Translations under genes and position numbers: made by a program | Assembly (NCBI GenBank): GCA_030068145.1 | Contig: JAPJBO010000024.1 | Coordinates: forward strand, 310,001 to 374,000 | Source of the DNA: Diplonema papillatum | Lineage: Eukaryota; Euglenozoa; Diplonemea; Diplonemida; Diplonemidae | DNA length: 64,000 nucleotides | Direction of reading: 5' to 3' | Shown: piece by piece, positions 19,090 to 30,059 of the stretch | Layout of the letters: each line of letters starts with the position of its first letter | Position numbering within the stretch: the first letter of the stretch is position 1 | Notes under the pieces: model-generated | What the model saw: only the letters and a program-made list of their open reading frames with translations | What the model was told of the DNA's origin: nothing | Database searches by the model: none

Positions 19090-20967
19090 CTTTGCTCGTA
19101 ATCTGAGGCAAGTATCCTAAGCAAATTTAAGCAAAGTCGTCTTTGCTTGCCAACTATGGCAAGTGCCATTTAGGGGGAACCACAGGGCCCACCCCCACCC
19201 TCAGGTTCCAAGATCTTTCCGGGAGAATTGCTGCTCCCTGCAGATATTGGGCGCGCTTGTCGCCTTTTGCACTCTGCTGATTAATGCGCGAAAGGAGAAA
19301 GGCAGGGCGCTGTGTTTTCAGTGTTCGACGACGTCGCAATGTGTGATGAATGAAAGGCTAGCTGGTGATGGTGGGATATGTCCACCAGAAGAACTCGTTG
19401 TTGCAAGCAAGACGGTCGGGTCCAAACTAAGGGGCGGTGCCAAGGCACGCCGAGAAAGGAGCCCAATCGGGAGGACGAGTTTCCCAAGAAACGCTTTTGT
19501 GTTGTTGTTGTTGTTGTTGTTGTTGTTGGTGGGTGTGTGTGGTGTCAAAGTTCATGGCTTAAAGTGGGTAACGTCTGAAGCGAAGTATAGCCTACTTGCC
19601 ACTTTCACCAGTCGAAATTGAGTTTCCGAGACGCTGCTTTTGGTCCGGGGCTCTTCGTTCAAAGGATGGACAGGGCGGGATTCTTCGGGGACGAATAGAG
19701 CGTGGGAGGTTGTCAGTTCCTCCGTCTCGAGACTTTTGTGGACTCTGCGGTGCACCTATCCACCAGTCCCCGCGACAAATTCGCTTAATACTTCAGCATG
19801 CGCATCCGTCAAAGAGCAGACAACGGGTGTCATGAGGAATCTGGTGCCGAAATAGAGTTTCGACAACAGTTTGCCAGCCTGTCCTATATCACGTGCATCG
19901 GCAGCACAAGGTGTGTGCATGTGCCACTTACTTGCATCATAAGCGGTATGCCACACGATGCGAAGTGCACGGAGTCGTCCAAAAAGCAAGCTAAATTTTG
20001 TTGATACTCACATCATGCTAGGTCGGTAATAGGCGTGCACCAGTACTGTCGCTGTCAGTGCACGGGAAAGGTTCCTTGCTACCGATTTCGGCACATGAGA
20101 GCAGTAATCGGGCGCCCGCTTGGCGAGACAGAGGCAAAGGGCACTGACGCACCCGATGGTTACCTAGCTAGCTCAGTTCGGCAGTGGTTGCACCGGCACG
20201 CCTCGCTTGCCTAGAACGGAAGGCGGAGGCGGCTGGGCTCGCCCGTCCGTGTCGTCGCCCCAGCTGACAATCGTGCTGTAATCGTTTGGGTCGGGTTGAG
20301 AGCTTGAGATTGCAGTGCTTGCTTGTCAGCCATAGTGGTGTGATCCGAACCAAGTTCTGCCGGGTTCCTGCCGGGTTCTTACCGGGGAGGGGTTTATTTT
20401 TGGCAGCTTGCACAGGGTATTAGTTTGAAGGCTTCCGGGGTTTGCAGATTTAGACCGTTACTATGGGGTGGTTTGGGCGGTAGTTCGGTGCCGTTTTCGC
20501 CGATGTACGGCGTCTTGGGGCAGAGCCGACACATCTCCACAACTTCGTTCGGCAAAAGAGGGGTCTTCATAGGTCCTTTGTGGGGTCTTTAGAGTTCAAG
20601 TTCGCTTGAAATTCCGGGGTCTTGGGGTCTCCGTGTGACCGTTCATGAATGGGTTCTCTTAGAGCAAGAAAGGGCTATGTGGTTACGGGTCTTTATGGGT
20701 CAATTATGGTCACCCCGTCAGTTTGGCGACACATTTTGTTGGCGTTTTTCAACCTGCACCAGTCTGGATCAAGCTTTTCGGGGGGTTCCGAATGCTTCTG
20801 GTTCCCTGTGGGGTTGGGTGCCATATGGGGACGCGCTCCAAAAACAGTCAAAATCGTAAACAGACAGTCTCGTCGGGCAGCTAAAGGGGTCGACCTGCCA
20901 TAGTTGGCAAGCAAAGCCGACTTTGCTTAAATTTGCTTAGGAGATTTGCTTCAGATTACGAGCAAAT
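19090..20967. mobile_element. 1.9-kb segment bounded by ~70-bp inverted repeats
   Basis: 19090-19161 (TTTGCTCGTAATCTGAGGC ... ACTATGGCA) is the reverse complement of 20896-20967 with about six mismatches. Each arm is itself partly palindromic (GCTTAAATTTGC / GCAAATTTAAGC). The interior has a (TTG)n tract at 19500-19527 and several ORFs below 155 codons, none recognisable. It looks like a non-autonomous DNA transposon or a foldback element. Confidence 0.65.
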
Positions 20968-21078
20968 AATAAGCATTTATTCGGCAAGATAATTTCCGTT
21001 TATTTTGTCGAGGTGTCGGTTTTAGTCCCGAGGGAGGCCCGAGGGGGGGGTTTGCAACCCCGAGCCACGAGCGGAGCC

Positions 21079-21535
21079 CGAACTTGCTATCATCCCAAAC
21101 TTAGCACCAGGTCCCCGAACTTGCCACCAAACGCCGAGCTTGGCAACACGGGTTCGGGTTTGCACAAACGCCGGACTGGGCAAAGGTGCGGGTTTGCACC
21201 AACGCCAGACTGAGCAAAACGATTCGGGTTGGACAAACGCCGGACCGGCAAAAAGGTTCGGGTTTGAACAAACGCCGGACTGGGCAAAACGGTTCGGGTT
21301 GCACAAATATCGGACTGGCAAAAGGTTCGGGTTTGCACAAACGCCGGACTGGGCAAAAAGGTTCGGGTTTGCACAACCGCCGGACTGGGCAAAGGTGCGG
21401 GTTTGCACCAACGCCAGACTGAGCAAAACGATTCGGGTTGGACAAACGCCGGACCGGCAAAAAGGTTCGGGTTTGCACAACGCCGGACTGGGCAAAAAGG
21501 TTCGGGTTTGCGCAAACGCCTGACTGAGCAAAAGG
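21079..21535. repeat. Minisatellite, ~37-bp unit, ~10 copies with higher-order pattern
   Basis: Units of the form GGTTCGGGTTTGCACAAACG then CCGGACTGGGCAAAA repeat from ~21150. A block starting CAAAGGTGCGGGTTTGCACC at ~21180 recurs at ~21393, giving a ~213-bp higher-order period. 21079-21150 carries GAACTTGCTATC-type units related to the 31-bp satellite family. The right edge (GAGCAAAAGG..CCTCTAGAC) reappears at ~57525-57575. Confidence 0.9.
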
Positions 21536-21598
21536 TTACCTCTAGACTCGCTAAGGGTGGTCCTAACACCCATGTACTTTTTTTCCCGGCCAAGTCCG

Positions 21599-21633
21599 GT
21601 TTGCAGATTTAGACCGTCGGTCTAAATCTGCAA
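21599..21633. repeat. Tight palindrome, 16-bp arms
   Basis: TTGCAGATTTAGACCG is followed after one base by its reverse complement. A direct copy of GTTTGCAGATTTAGACCGT also occurs at ~20439-20457, so this may be the end of another inverted-repeat element (20.44-21.63 kb). Confidence 0.75.
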
Positions 21634-21639
21634 CGGAAA

Positions 21640-22735
21640 CTAATCCCCTGGGCTAGCTCCCATCCATACATGGTGCTAACTTGCGGCGAGGCAGAGGCTC
21701 GTGAATAATATCCTACTGCGTAAACTGGCTCCGTCTGCTGCTTCGTCTTTACCGTCGCGGATGATGCAAAAATCGAAAGTAGAAAGGTCAGGCAGTGATT
21801 CGGTGTGTTTGTCACAATCGTCATGACGCCTCAGGGCACGGCTTCAGAAAAAGGGGGCAAGGGTGGGTGGGCAAGCGAGGGGTGAATATACGATTTTTCG
21901 GGATAGCGACGGGGTTATTTAACCTTGTACAAGTGTTAGGTATTCGTCGGATATATTAATCTTCCAAGATCTGCGATGTTTTACGACAAAAAAAATCTAC
22001 AAGCCGTAGTGCCATCCGAGGTAGTATAATTAGTTGCCCCTCAGCTTGACATGTGTGGGGCCGGGGCCAGTCAGCCCTCACTAGCATCAACGTTTGAGCA
22101 CCTTGTGTGGCTTTTCAGTAGCTGGCTTGGAACCTAACCGTCCACTGTCTCCGGCGCCGACCAACGTCTCTCCAAGATCAAGGAGCAGGGCATCCACCTA
22201 GTGAATCGGCGAGTTTCGCAGCACGTTTATATCACTTGAAGCGGTCAAACTTTGAAACTTTGCTGTGAGCTTACGGAGGAAAGGAGTCACACCCATTCAC
22301 CACTGTGCCGATGCTCTCTGTTGAGCTGGGAAAACAGGGCCAGCAGAAAGTCGTGCACGTCTTGCTGGGCCTTGTGTCGTACCTCCCATCCGTTGTCACG
22401 GTGTGCATTTCGTCCGGAACAAAAGCCCCGTCTCCTGTGGCCTTGATTGTGTCCGGAGCAGGTAGCAGTGCACGTTCCCAAATGGCGGTGGAGACCTTAA
22501 ACTGTGAGACTTCCAAAACTGGACGGAAAGGAGATGCAGAGGAAGCACGAGTTCAAGCCACGCGGACGTACAAGAGCAGTTGTGTCGATTCATCGTGGGA
22601 ATGCTAAGCGCGTAACCACTCACCAGGAAGGTGTTGGGCACCGGATTTCAAAGGAATCGGAAACAAAAGTTTGGCTGTGCGTGTTTTATTTTGACACAGC
22701 ACAATGAAGTGCTGACAAGCATGAAGCATGCGGTA
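21640..22735. other. Gene-free stretch
   Basis: No coding region is supported. 21879-21985 (TTGTACAAGTGTTAG..TCGTCGG..ATTAATCTTC) resembles 29430-29530 and is probably an old dispersed repeat. Short overlapping ORFs on both strands at 22.25-22.7 kb have no recognisable features. Confidence 0.45.
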
Positions 22736-22737
22736 TG

Positions 22738-22880
22738 AAGTGGCGAACTGACGCAGTAAAGCATGAAGTGGTGACGATGAAGTGGCTAAGCGCAGTACGG
22801 CATGAAGTGGTGAAATGGCGAAGTGACGAAGTAAGGCAGTGGCTAAGCGCAGCAAGGCATGAAGTGGTGAAGCGGCGAGC
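22738..22880. repeat. Degenerate 60-bp tandem repeat
   Basis: GTGGCTAAGCGCAG at ~22782 recurs at ~22842. GCATGAAGTGGTGA recurs at ~22762, ~22799 and ~22858. Confidence 0.7.
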
Positions 22881-22891
22881 AGTGCCAAGAA

Positions 22892-23000
22892 GAAGAATTC
22901 AGTCTCAGAAGACCCACCTCAGCCCACCCGAAGTCTCCTGTTGTAGGCTCGGGTGGTGTGCTCATCCTGCCATGCGCTTTGCTCCAGTTCCTACCGTGTA
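22892..23000 (+). repeat. Dispersed repeat R2, copy 2
   Basis: Inverted relative to 4437-4610 and lacking that copy's 65-bp extra segment. It ends in TACTAAAG, from which the following AGT microsatellite grows. The 4.4-kb copy has the same TACTAAAG without expansion. Confidence 0.88.
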
Positions 23001-23003
23001 CTA

Positions 23004-23537
<534 letters not shown>

Positions 23538-23674
23538 CAGCGACGCGTCGGCAGTATTTGCACTTCAGGATGGGGCTGCCGTCATGAGCGTCGACGGCTA
23601 GCGAGTGTCGGCAGAGGGTGCAGCGATGATGAAGTGGTGAAGTGGTGTAAAAAAATAATAATAAACGCAAATCG

Positions 23675-23876
23675 GTGCACCTGTGCCTGCACCTGTGCCT
23701 GCACCTGTGCCTGCACCTGTGCCTGCACCTGTGCCTGCACCTGTGCCTGCACCTGTGCCTGCACCTGTGCCTGCACCTGTGCCTGCACCTGTGCCTGCAC
23801 CTGTGCCTGCACCTGTGCCTGCACCTGTGCCTGCACCTGTGCCTGCACCTGTGCCTGCACCTGTACCCGTACCTGC
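23675..23876. repeat. 12-bp minisatellite (CACCTGTGCCTG)n, ~17 copies
   Basis: Nearly perfect, with variants at the right edge. It lies just beyond the 3' end of the RCC1-repeat ORF and is open in all six frames, which creates spurious ORFs on both strands. Confidence 0.97.
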
Positions 23877-23903
23877 CTAGAAATGAGCCCGCGCGTGACG
23901 GCA

Positions 23904-24995
23904 CTAGGTGCAGTGGCGGGGCCATGCGAAAAGAGAGGAGGGGAAGGCACACCCATCTACCAGAGCCGCGACGTTGAACATGTTCCCGGCAGCGATCGCG
24001 GCGGCGGGCTGCCTGCCGTACTCGCGCCCCCCCCCGCCGATGGACGAGAAGCCTTCGAGGCCCAAGTCGGGGAGCCACGACCACGTTGCGGGGGCACCCG
24101 TCAGTGGTTTGCTGTTCGGGCCACCTCTTCCCCATGCTGTAATAGCCCCCGTGCTCGTGAGCGCCAGCGTGTGCACGAGCCCCGCAGATATGCAAACCAC
24201 GCGTCGACCGTTCGTCGCGTCTGCGGCCGTGCACTGCCCATCATCGTCGCACCCCCAGCATATCACCGAACCGTCGTTGTACAGAGCCACAGAGTGAAAC
24301 CCGCCTGCCGCCACCGCAACCGCCCTCCGGCCATCCACCGGCTGGGGGGGCGGTATCGCTTGGTTGTGCTGCTTTTCGCCGAAAAAATCGGTGTTCGACC
24401 CCCACCCTATGATGCTCCCGTCGTCGAGTACCGCGAGCCCATGGGCGTACCCCGCACTTATCCCGACGGCTTGCCGGCCACCCGGACCGCCCAGCACGGG
24501 AGGCTGTGCCTGTCCGCTCGAATTCTCCCCCCAGCCCACCACGGAGCCGTCTTCCAGCACGGCGAGGCTAAACCCGCACCCCGCCGCCACGCAGACAGCC
24601 TTCTTCCGGTTGAGGAACGTTGGGTCGGTGGGCGCCTCGCCTTGGATCGAGATGCCCCAGCCGACGACTGAACCGTCGCTTAGCACGGCCACCACGTGGC
24701 TGTGTCCGCAGCTCACCTGCACTGCCCTGCGTTCGGCAACGCACTTGGGCGGCGGTCGCGTGGCCCCACCTTCGTAGCCCCACCATGCTACCATGCCATC
24801 GCTCAGGACAGCGCACCCAACGTGGTTCCCGACGCTGACCAGCGTCCGGCTGTGCCATCGCGCGTGCGCCCGCTCGCGGTCGGTCAGCATCGCCGCATGC
24901 GGCAGTTGAGACGAAGGAAGAGCCAAACCGTGCTCCTTCGCACCCCTCGTCAAACCAGCCCCGACTCCCCACCACCCTCCGCCCAAGCCGTCCAC
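23904..24995 (-). CDS. RCC1-repeat (beta-propeller) protein
   Basis: Six consecutive RCC1-type repeats of ~45-55 residues, each ending in the signature around Trp-Gly (DGMVAWWG, DGSVVGWG twice, DGSIIGWG, DGSVICWG, TGAITAWG) and preceded by Gly-His/Phe-Ser-Val/Leu-Ala-Leu/Val-type strands. RCC1-like proteins fold as seven-bladed propellers and act as exchange factors or as protein/membrane scaffolds; the partner here is unknown. The start is either the ATG at 24995 or the internal MLTDRERAH (~24890); the first 34 residues are low quality. A seventh blade begins (NMFNVAALVDG) but the frame then runs into unrelated sequence. A GT at 23960 could be a 5' splice site carrying the blade to another exon. 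Otherwise the gene is truncated next to the minisatellite. Confidence 0.82.
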   Translation of the reverse strand: MDGLGGGWWGVGAGLTRGAKEHGLALPSSQLPHAAMLTDRERAHARWHSRTLVSVGNHVGCAVLSDGMVAWWGYEGGATRPPPKCVAERRAVQVSCGHSHVVAVLSDGSVVGWGISIQGEAPTDPTFLNRKKAVCVAAGCGFSLAVLEDGSVVGWGENSSGQAQPPVLGGPGGRQAVGISAGYAHGLAVLDDGSIIGWGSNTDFFGEKQHNQAIPPPQPVDGRRAVAVAAGGFHSVALYNDGSVICWGCDDDGQCTAADATNGRRVVCISAGLVHTLALTSTGAITAWGRGGPNSKPLTGAPATWSWLPDLGLEGFSSIGGGGREYGRQPAAAIAAGNMFNVAALVDGCAFPSSLFAWPRHCT

Positions 24996-25029
24996 CCTCT
25001 TTCTCTTTGCTGTGCGGAGAGGCTTGGGT

Positions 25030-26490
25030 CAAAGTGAGAAGCACTGGCGGGGGGCAGCTGCAGGCTAGACGACGAAAGACCGAGCTACTCCCCTGCCCTG
25101 CCGACAAACTGTTTCATCCGGGTTGGAACGGTACGAAGCACTGGCTTGGTATGTTCGCAGCACGAGTTACTCGTTGTCTATATATACCTTGCGCATATAC
25201 CTTGCGCAGCACACTTGTATGGACAGTAGCTTTCAAGGGTAGCACCGCGGTCCGAATAAGCACACAGGCCTGTGACAAGGCAAGGCAAAAAGTTCGCGAA
25301 CCGTTCCTTGCCTCTTCCACGTTGGCTTTTCACTGTTTCCCGGCTTGGACTCGTGCCGAGTGCGGTCCTTGTGGTCGTCACCTAACATTGCCCGCTAGCA
25401 TCCTTCACCCGCAAAGACCGAAAAGGCGGAAGGGAAAAACGACAGCAATCCACAAGCGTAGCTAATCCACAAGCGTAGCTACCCAATACCCTGCTTCACC
25501 CCTCACTCCGAAGGTGGTATTGTTCTTTGACGGAATGGACCGGTACCTCTCGTCTCACCTTCCAGATACGGCTTGCTCTGGCCCGGCGCTAGCGCCTGGC
25601 AGATGGGCAATGCCTGTCATAAGCGTAGGGTGGTGTTGACGAGTAGGTTCACCGGCCACTCCCTTGTTTGAAAGGTGACGTGTGGAGAAAAGAAGAGCAC
25701 AGAAGTCAAGACGACACACGCGGATTTGGACTTGCGACAAAGCGCGACGGAAGCAAACGAAGCTTGATACTGAAGTCAAGGATAACGGAAAAGAAAAGAA
25801 AAACAAACGGGGAGAGGCAGGTCGCTCACCAGGGTAGATGCTGAAGGGTCCGCTGCATCCCAATAGTTGGATGAGGAGGTGCCGCAACGATGCCGCAATC
25901 CGAACCCCCTCAAAACTTACCCGCGAGCGCCAAGCCCCGCACCCGCGCTGTATGCAGCTCTCGCGCGCCTTATGTTGCTACGGAAGTCGCCCTTTCTCGC
26001 CAAAGAAGGTGGCTAACCCTCGAAATATGGAGACGAAGGGGACGAGCTGAAGGACAGGGACCATCCCTCCGGGGAGTTATCGGTCGCCTCACTACTATAT
26101 GGCAGGCGTGCGTCGTTTCGTCGGAGGCAATCTTCCCGGTATGTCGACACCAGGAATACGTGCACAGCTGCAGATACGCGCCAGACGATGTAGAATCCGT
26201 ATGCGGCAATGCAGAAAAGAATGATCGTACGAGACCCGGGCACGGGCCCTTTCTCGCAGCTCTGGCCGTATTGATTCCAGGAATACGTGCCATGTTCGGA
26301 AGACCGCCTAATCAGTGGGATCCGTAAGTGGCTCGGTGGGGGCAGAATCCTTATAGATCCGCTTCGTACATTCGGGAGTGCAGATCTGAGTACTGCTGAA
26401 ACAAGAAGAATGACCACGGACGGAAATCCGTGTGTTCAGCACGCGGTGCCTCCGTTGCGCTATATGCGGCAGTTAACCATCTCGACGGGC
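25030..26490. other. Gene-free stretch
   Basis: No convincing coding sequence. A 14-bp duplication (ATATACCTTGCGCA) occurs at ~25185-25210. CCAGGAATACGTGC occurs at ~26150 and ~26276. ORFs up to 152 codons on both strands lack features. Confidence 0.45.
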
Positions 26491-26521
26491 AGTGTGTTCA
26501 GCGCAAGGCGCATCACACGCA

Positions 26522-26829
<308 letters not shown>

Positions 26830-26832
26830 CGG

Positions 26833-27088
26833 CGCGTCACGTTGAAATCCCTACGTTTCTGAACGAATTCCTCAAGACTCGCCAAAAACGAGGTTGGAGG
26901 GGTGAAAGCAACCCCTGACAAACGAAGCCACGGGCGTGCTTTCGTCATTCAAGGAAAAGCGAAAGTAGGTCCCAACACACAGAGCAAGTTTGCTTGAGCG
27001 CCTTCGACGTGTCAAGTTGGAATCCCAACGTTTCTGAGCAAACTACTCGTATCCACTCGCCAAAGCGAGGTTGGAGAGGTGAAGCAAA
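26833..27088. repeat. Diverged direct duplication of ~80 bp
   Basis: 26833-26912 and 27009-27088 share CGTTTCTGA, CTCGCCAAA..CGAGGTTGGA and GGTGAA in the same order, ~176 bp apart, with about 75-80% identity by eye. Confidence 0.6.
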
Positions 27089-27448
27089 ACAGACAAAACG
27101 CAGCCTCCACCGTTTTGCCTCCGACGGATGCTTCGCCCCGACGGATGCTCAGCTGCTGTTCGTGAGCTTTGTGATGATGACAGTAAGAAAAGAAGAGGGG
27201 AGGGAAAGTGTTGTTTGACGATGCGCCGGCGACGTGCGACAGATGAACATGCAGGTCAAAGGGGGGCGGGGAATCAAAAAGAACCCGCTGTGGCCTCGCG
27301 ATGGACACCTGTACTACTAGTTTAACTCCTTCTAATTGTGTTTCCCATCTCCTGGAATGGCTGCGTGACGAACTTCGCTTCTTCGTAACACATGCGGAGC
27401 AAGAAAGAGAGAGAGAGAGAGAACACATAAAACAACTCAAAAGGCATG

Positions 27449-27545
27449 ACCCCACCGTCAGGTGGGCCAGGCTAGACTCGGGGTGGCTCCCTGGGAAGGA
27501 CAGGGGCGGTCCCAGGACCTCTCCCCACCCACCTATATGCGTTCT
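27449..27545. repeat. Dispersed repeat R3, copy 1
   Basis: Its reverse complement matches 37141-37258 (AGGTGGGTGGGGAGAGG, TCCCAGGGAGCC, GTCTAGCCT, CCCACCTGACGGTGG). A partial direct copy (CCCAGGGCCTCTCCCCTCCC) follows at 27755-27800. Both are joined to GA tracts. Confidence 0.8.
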
Positions 27546-27560
27546 CGTCCATCGCTACCC

Positions 27561-27718
<158 letters not shown>

Positions 27719-27849
27719 ATAAAACAAGTCAAAGGGTGTGGTTGTCACGCCTTAGCAGTCCCAGGGCCTCTCCCCTCCCACCTATATGTGTTCTCGCTGT
27801 CATCGCTACCGCGCTGACATTTCCGAGAGAGAGAGAGAGAGAAAGACAC

Positions 27850-29425
27850 GACCGCAAGGGCTAGGAGGCAGCGTGCGTCGGGTGCCCGTGAAGGTACCTT
27901 GTTGTATAAAAAGCCTGCTGTTGAAGAGGCACCCTATTACTCGCGGGTTTTTTCAAAGGCAGGCCGCGGAAGTCACCTGACCGGGAGCTACCGGAGAGGG
28001 TGTGTATGCGTTGTATGGTAACCTAAAAAGTGTGTGCGAGGATGCGTTACGTGTCAGCCTATTACGTATGCGTGGTTGTTCGACGAGTTGAGGCTCCGCG
28101 ATCCACGCGGTTCCTGTACTCAAAAGAACTCAATGCTTGGTGCCGGGTTGGTTCGTGGGTCTGTACCAGATGCGGGGCACCAGGCATGGAAACCACAGGT
28201 TCTCATGGGGAAGGACGGGAATCGACCCTCTGGTTGGTGACATTTCTTGTGTAGCAGACCTTTTTCGGCGAATTTGTGCTCGCGTTCAGCTCCGATGAGA
28301 ACCGTGAAGAATATAATAGACCCGGGACCAAAGATTATGTGCGTGCTGTGGGTGCGCTGCACACTGCAATTCGGTTGCGGCAATAAAACCTCGGAGGAAA
28401 AAGAATGGATTACGTGTCTCGTCGTTGCACTTGCGTTTGGACGAAGATGCGAAGCCAATTAAACTACACGACAGCCAAACCCAGTTCAGTATTGCCGCCG
28501 CAAAGTCGGAAGAGAAAATCCGTAGGTTCGGTTAGAGATGGCGAGAAGTCCAAACGAAGGGGGATGAGAACCCTAGTTTGCTACCATCACGCCTGCACAT
28601 TCCGGCGAGGTGACGTAGCTCACCGAGCGGGGCAGGTCGTTCGTTTGCGGGTGTACATTCTGTGAACCTCGTCCAGTGTAGTGTGTGTCTCTGTATGTAT
28701 CGAGTGCGGATGTGAATGTGCGTGTGTGGGTGACGTGTTGTTCTGTTAGTTGTTAGTTGAAAGCACGATTTTTATCTCTTTCAGAATCGAGTACACCTCC
28801 GGACTGTGCGACCAAAACACTGTCGTTTCGGCGCGGGTATCGCAGAAAAAAAGCACAGGGAGAGGGTAGACCCCCTGTGAAGAAACAAAGAACTGCGTAG
28901 TTTTGTTTTATTCTTTTACTTGTTAGTTGTCGACAACTTGTTTTTGTGTTGAGGTGTCATTCAGATGTAAATCTAAAGCCGCCCACGTCAAATTTTGTTA
29001 AGCAGCGGCTGCCAAAACTTGCCGTGACACCTATGATCAAAGTAAAGTGGAGAAGAGAACAGAAGAGAGAGAGAGAGAAGGATAGCGGCTACGCAGCAGT
29101 CCTGTTCGCTGGACAAGTTCACCTGCAAGTGGCCGGAAAAAAATTAGTGTGGCGGTTTCTTTTGTTTGTGTGCACTAGCGGAACTCACCTGCTTTGGTGA
29201 CGCTGCCAACTACTAATTTTTAGTACCAACAAAGCATTGTTAACACAAAAAATAGGGCGCACCAGCTCATCCCGAACACGCAGGTGCTTTTGGTGGCGTG
29301 ATGATTTGATTCTCTGATTGTCTGGTGAGAGATTGGAAGTTTTCCTCAAGCTTCTGACATCAGCTCAAAATGCTATTTCATCAGACCACCAGATCAGGCA
29401 TCACCAGCCAACTGGAGCGCATTGA
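27850..29425. other. Gene-free stretch with dispersed repeats
   Basis: 28887-29012 (AACTGCGTAGTTTTG, GTTGTCGACAAC, CTAAAGCCGCCC) recurs at 46890-47015 and partly at 55622-55668. 29125-29245 (AAAAAAATTAGT, GCACTAGCGGAACTCACCTG) recurs at 30985-31110. No gene is recognised; the ORFs present are below 115 codons. Confidence 0.55.
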
Positions 29426-29560
29426 GCGAGGGGTAATTACGGTGTTTTTCTCGGGGAGCGACGGTTTGTACAAGTGTTAGTTCTCGTCGGGATCGTATTA
29501 ATCTTCTAATATCTTCGATCCTATACAACAACAAAAATGCAAATCAGAGAAACAAGACAG

Positions 29561-29795
29561 GCCCATCCCGAAGGGTTGGGACCACCACAGGGACGGGCCG
29601 ACGGGCAACCTGACGGTGACGCCCGAGGAGTACACGGCCACCGTAGACCGCTGGCTCGCGTCCGCAGACGCGGCGAACGCCGCCCGAGGCGAGAACGGGG
29701 CCGTCGGCTTCTTGGCCGGCGGCTGCTGCGCTTCGTTTTGTTTGTGCGTCGCTGCCAATATGTTCGGGTATAAAAAGACACACACAGTTCAGTGA
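29561..29795 (+). CDS. Possible terminal exon or gene fragment, ~77 aa
   Basis: After a possible 3' splice site (AACAAGACAG at 29551-29560) one frame reads without interruption to TGA at 29793. Composition is normal: IPKGWDHHRDGPTGNLTVTP, then EEYTATVDRWLASADAAN, and a small-residue, Cys-rich hydrophobic tail (GAVGFLAGGCCASFCLCVAA) that could be a membrane segment. G/C preference at third positions is strong. There is no start codon in this frame at the left edge and I found no upstream exon. Family unknown. Confidence 0.3.
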
Positions 29796-29890
29796 GCGTG
29801 CATTGTTGTGCTAAATAACGACCCTGGTATTTGAGGCAGTGTTTCACAAACGTTCAAAATTTTACGATAGAAAAAAAAAAAAAAACGATT

Positions 29891-30057
29891 GCACGGTGAG
29901 GTCTAGCCTCAGAAGCTGGAGTTAAAGAGGGTGTGCCCGAGTCACACCCGAAAAGCGGGTGTGCTACAACCAAAACGCGTGTAAATCCACACCCGAAAAG
30001 CGGGTGTGACACCCGCTTTTTCAACACCAGCTTCTGAGGCTGGACTCCATCGTGTGC
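29891..30057. mobile_element. MITE family M1, copy 2 (167 bp)
   Basis: The left end GCACGGTGAGGTCTAGCCTC and the right end (reverse complement GCACACGATGGAGTCCAGCC) form inverted repeats that extend through CTCAGAAGCTGG. The interior carries repeated ACACCCGAAAAGCGGGTGTG hairpins. Related to 5911-6038. Confidence 0.85.
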
Positions 30058-30059
30058 GG

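Noticed and set aside
19163..19621. 152-codon plus ORF with a poly-Leu stretch as a membrane protein
   Set aside because: The hydrophobic run is encoded by a (TTG)n microsatellite and the rest has no protein-like features.
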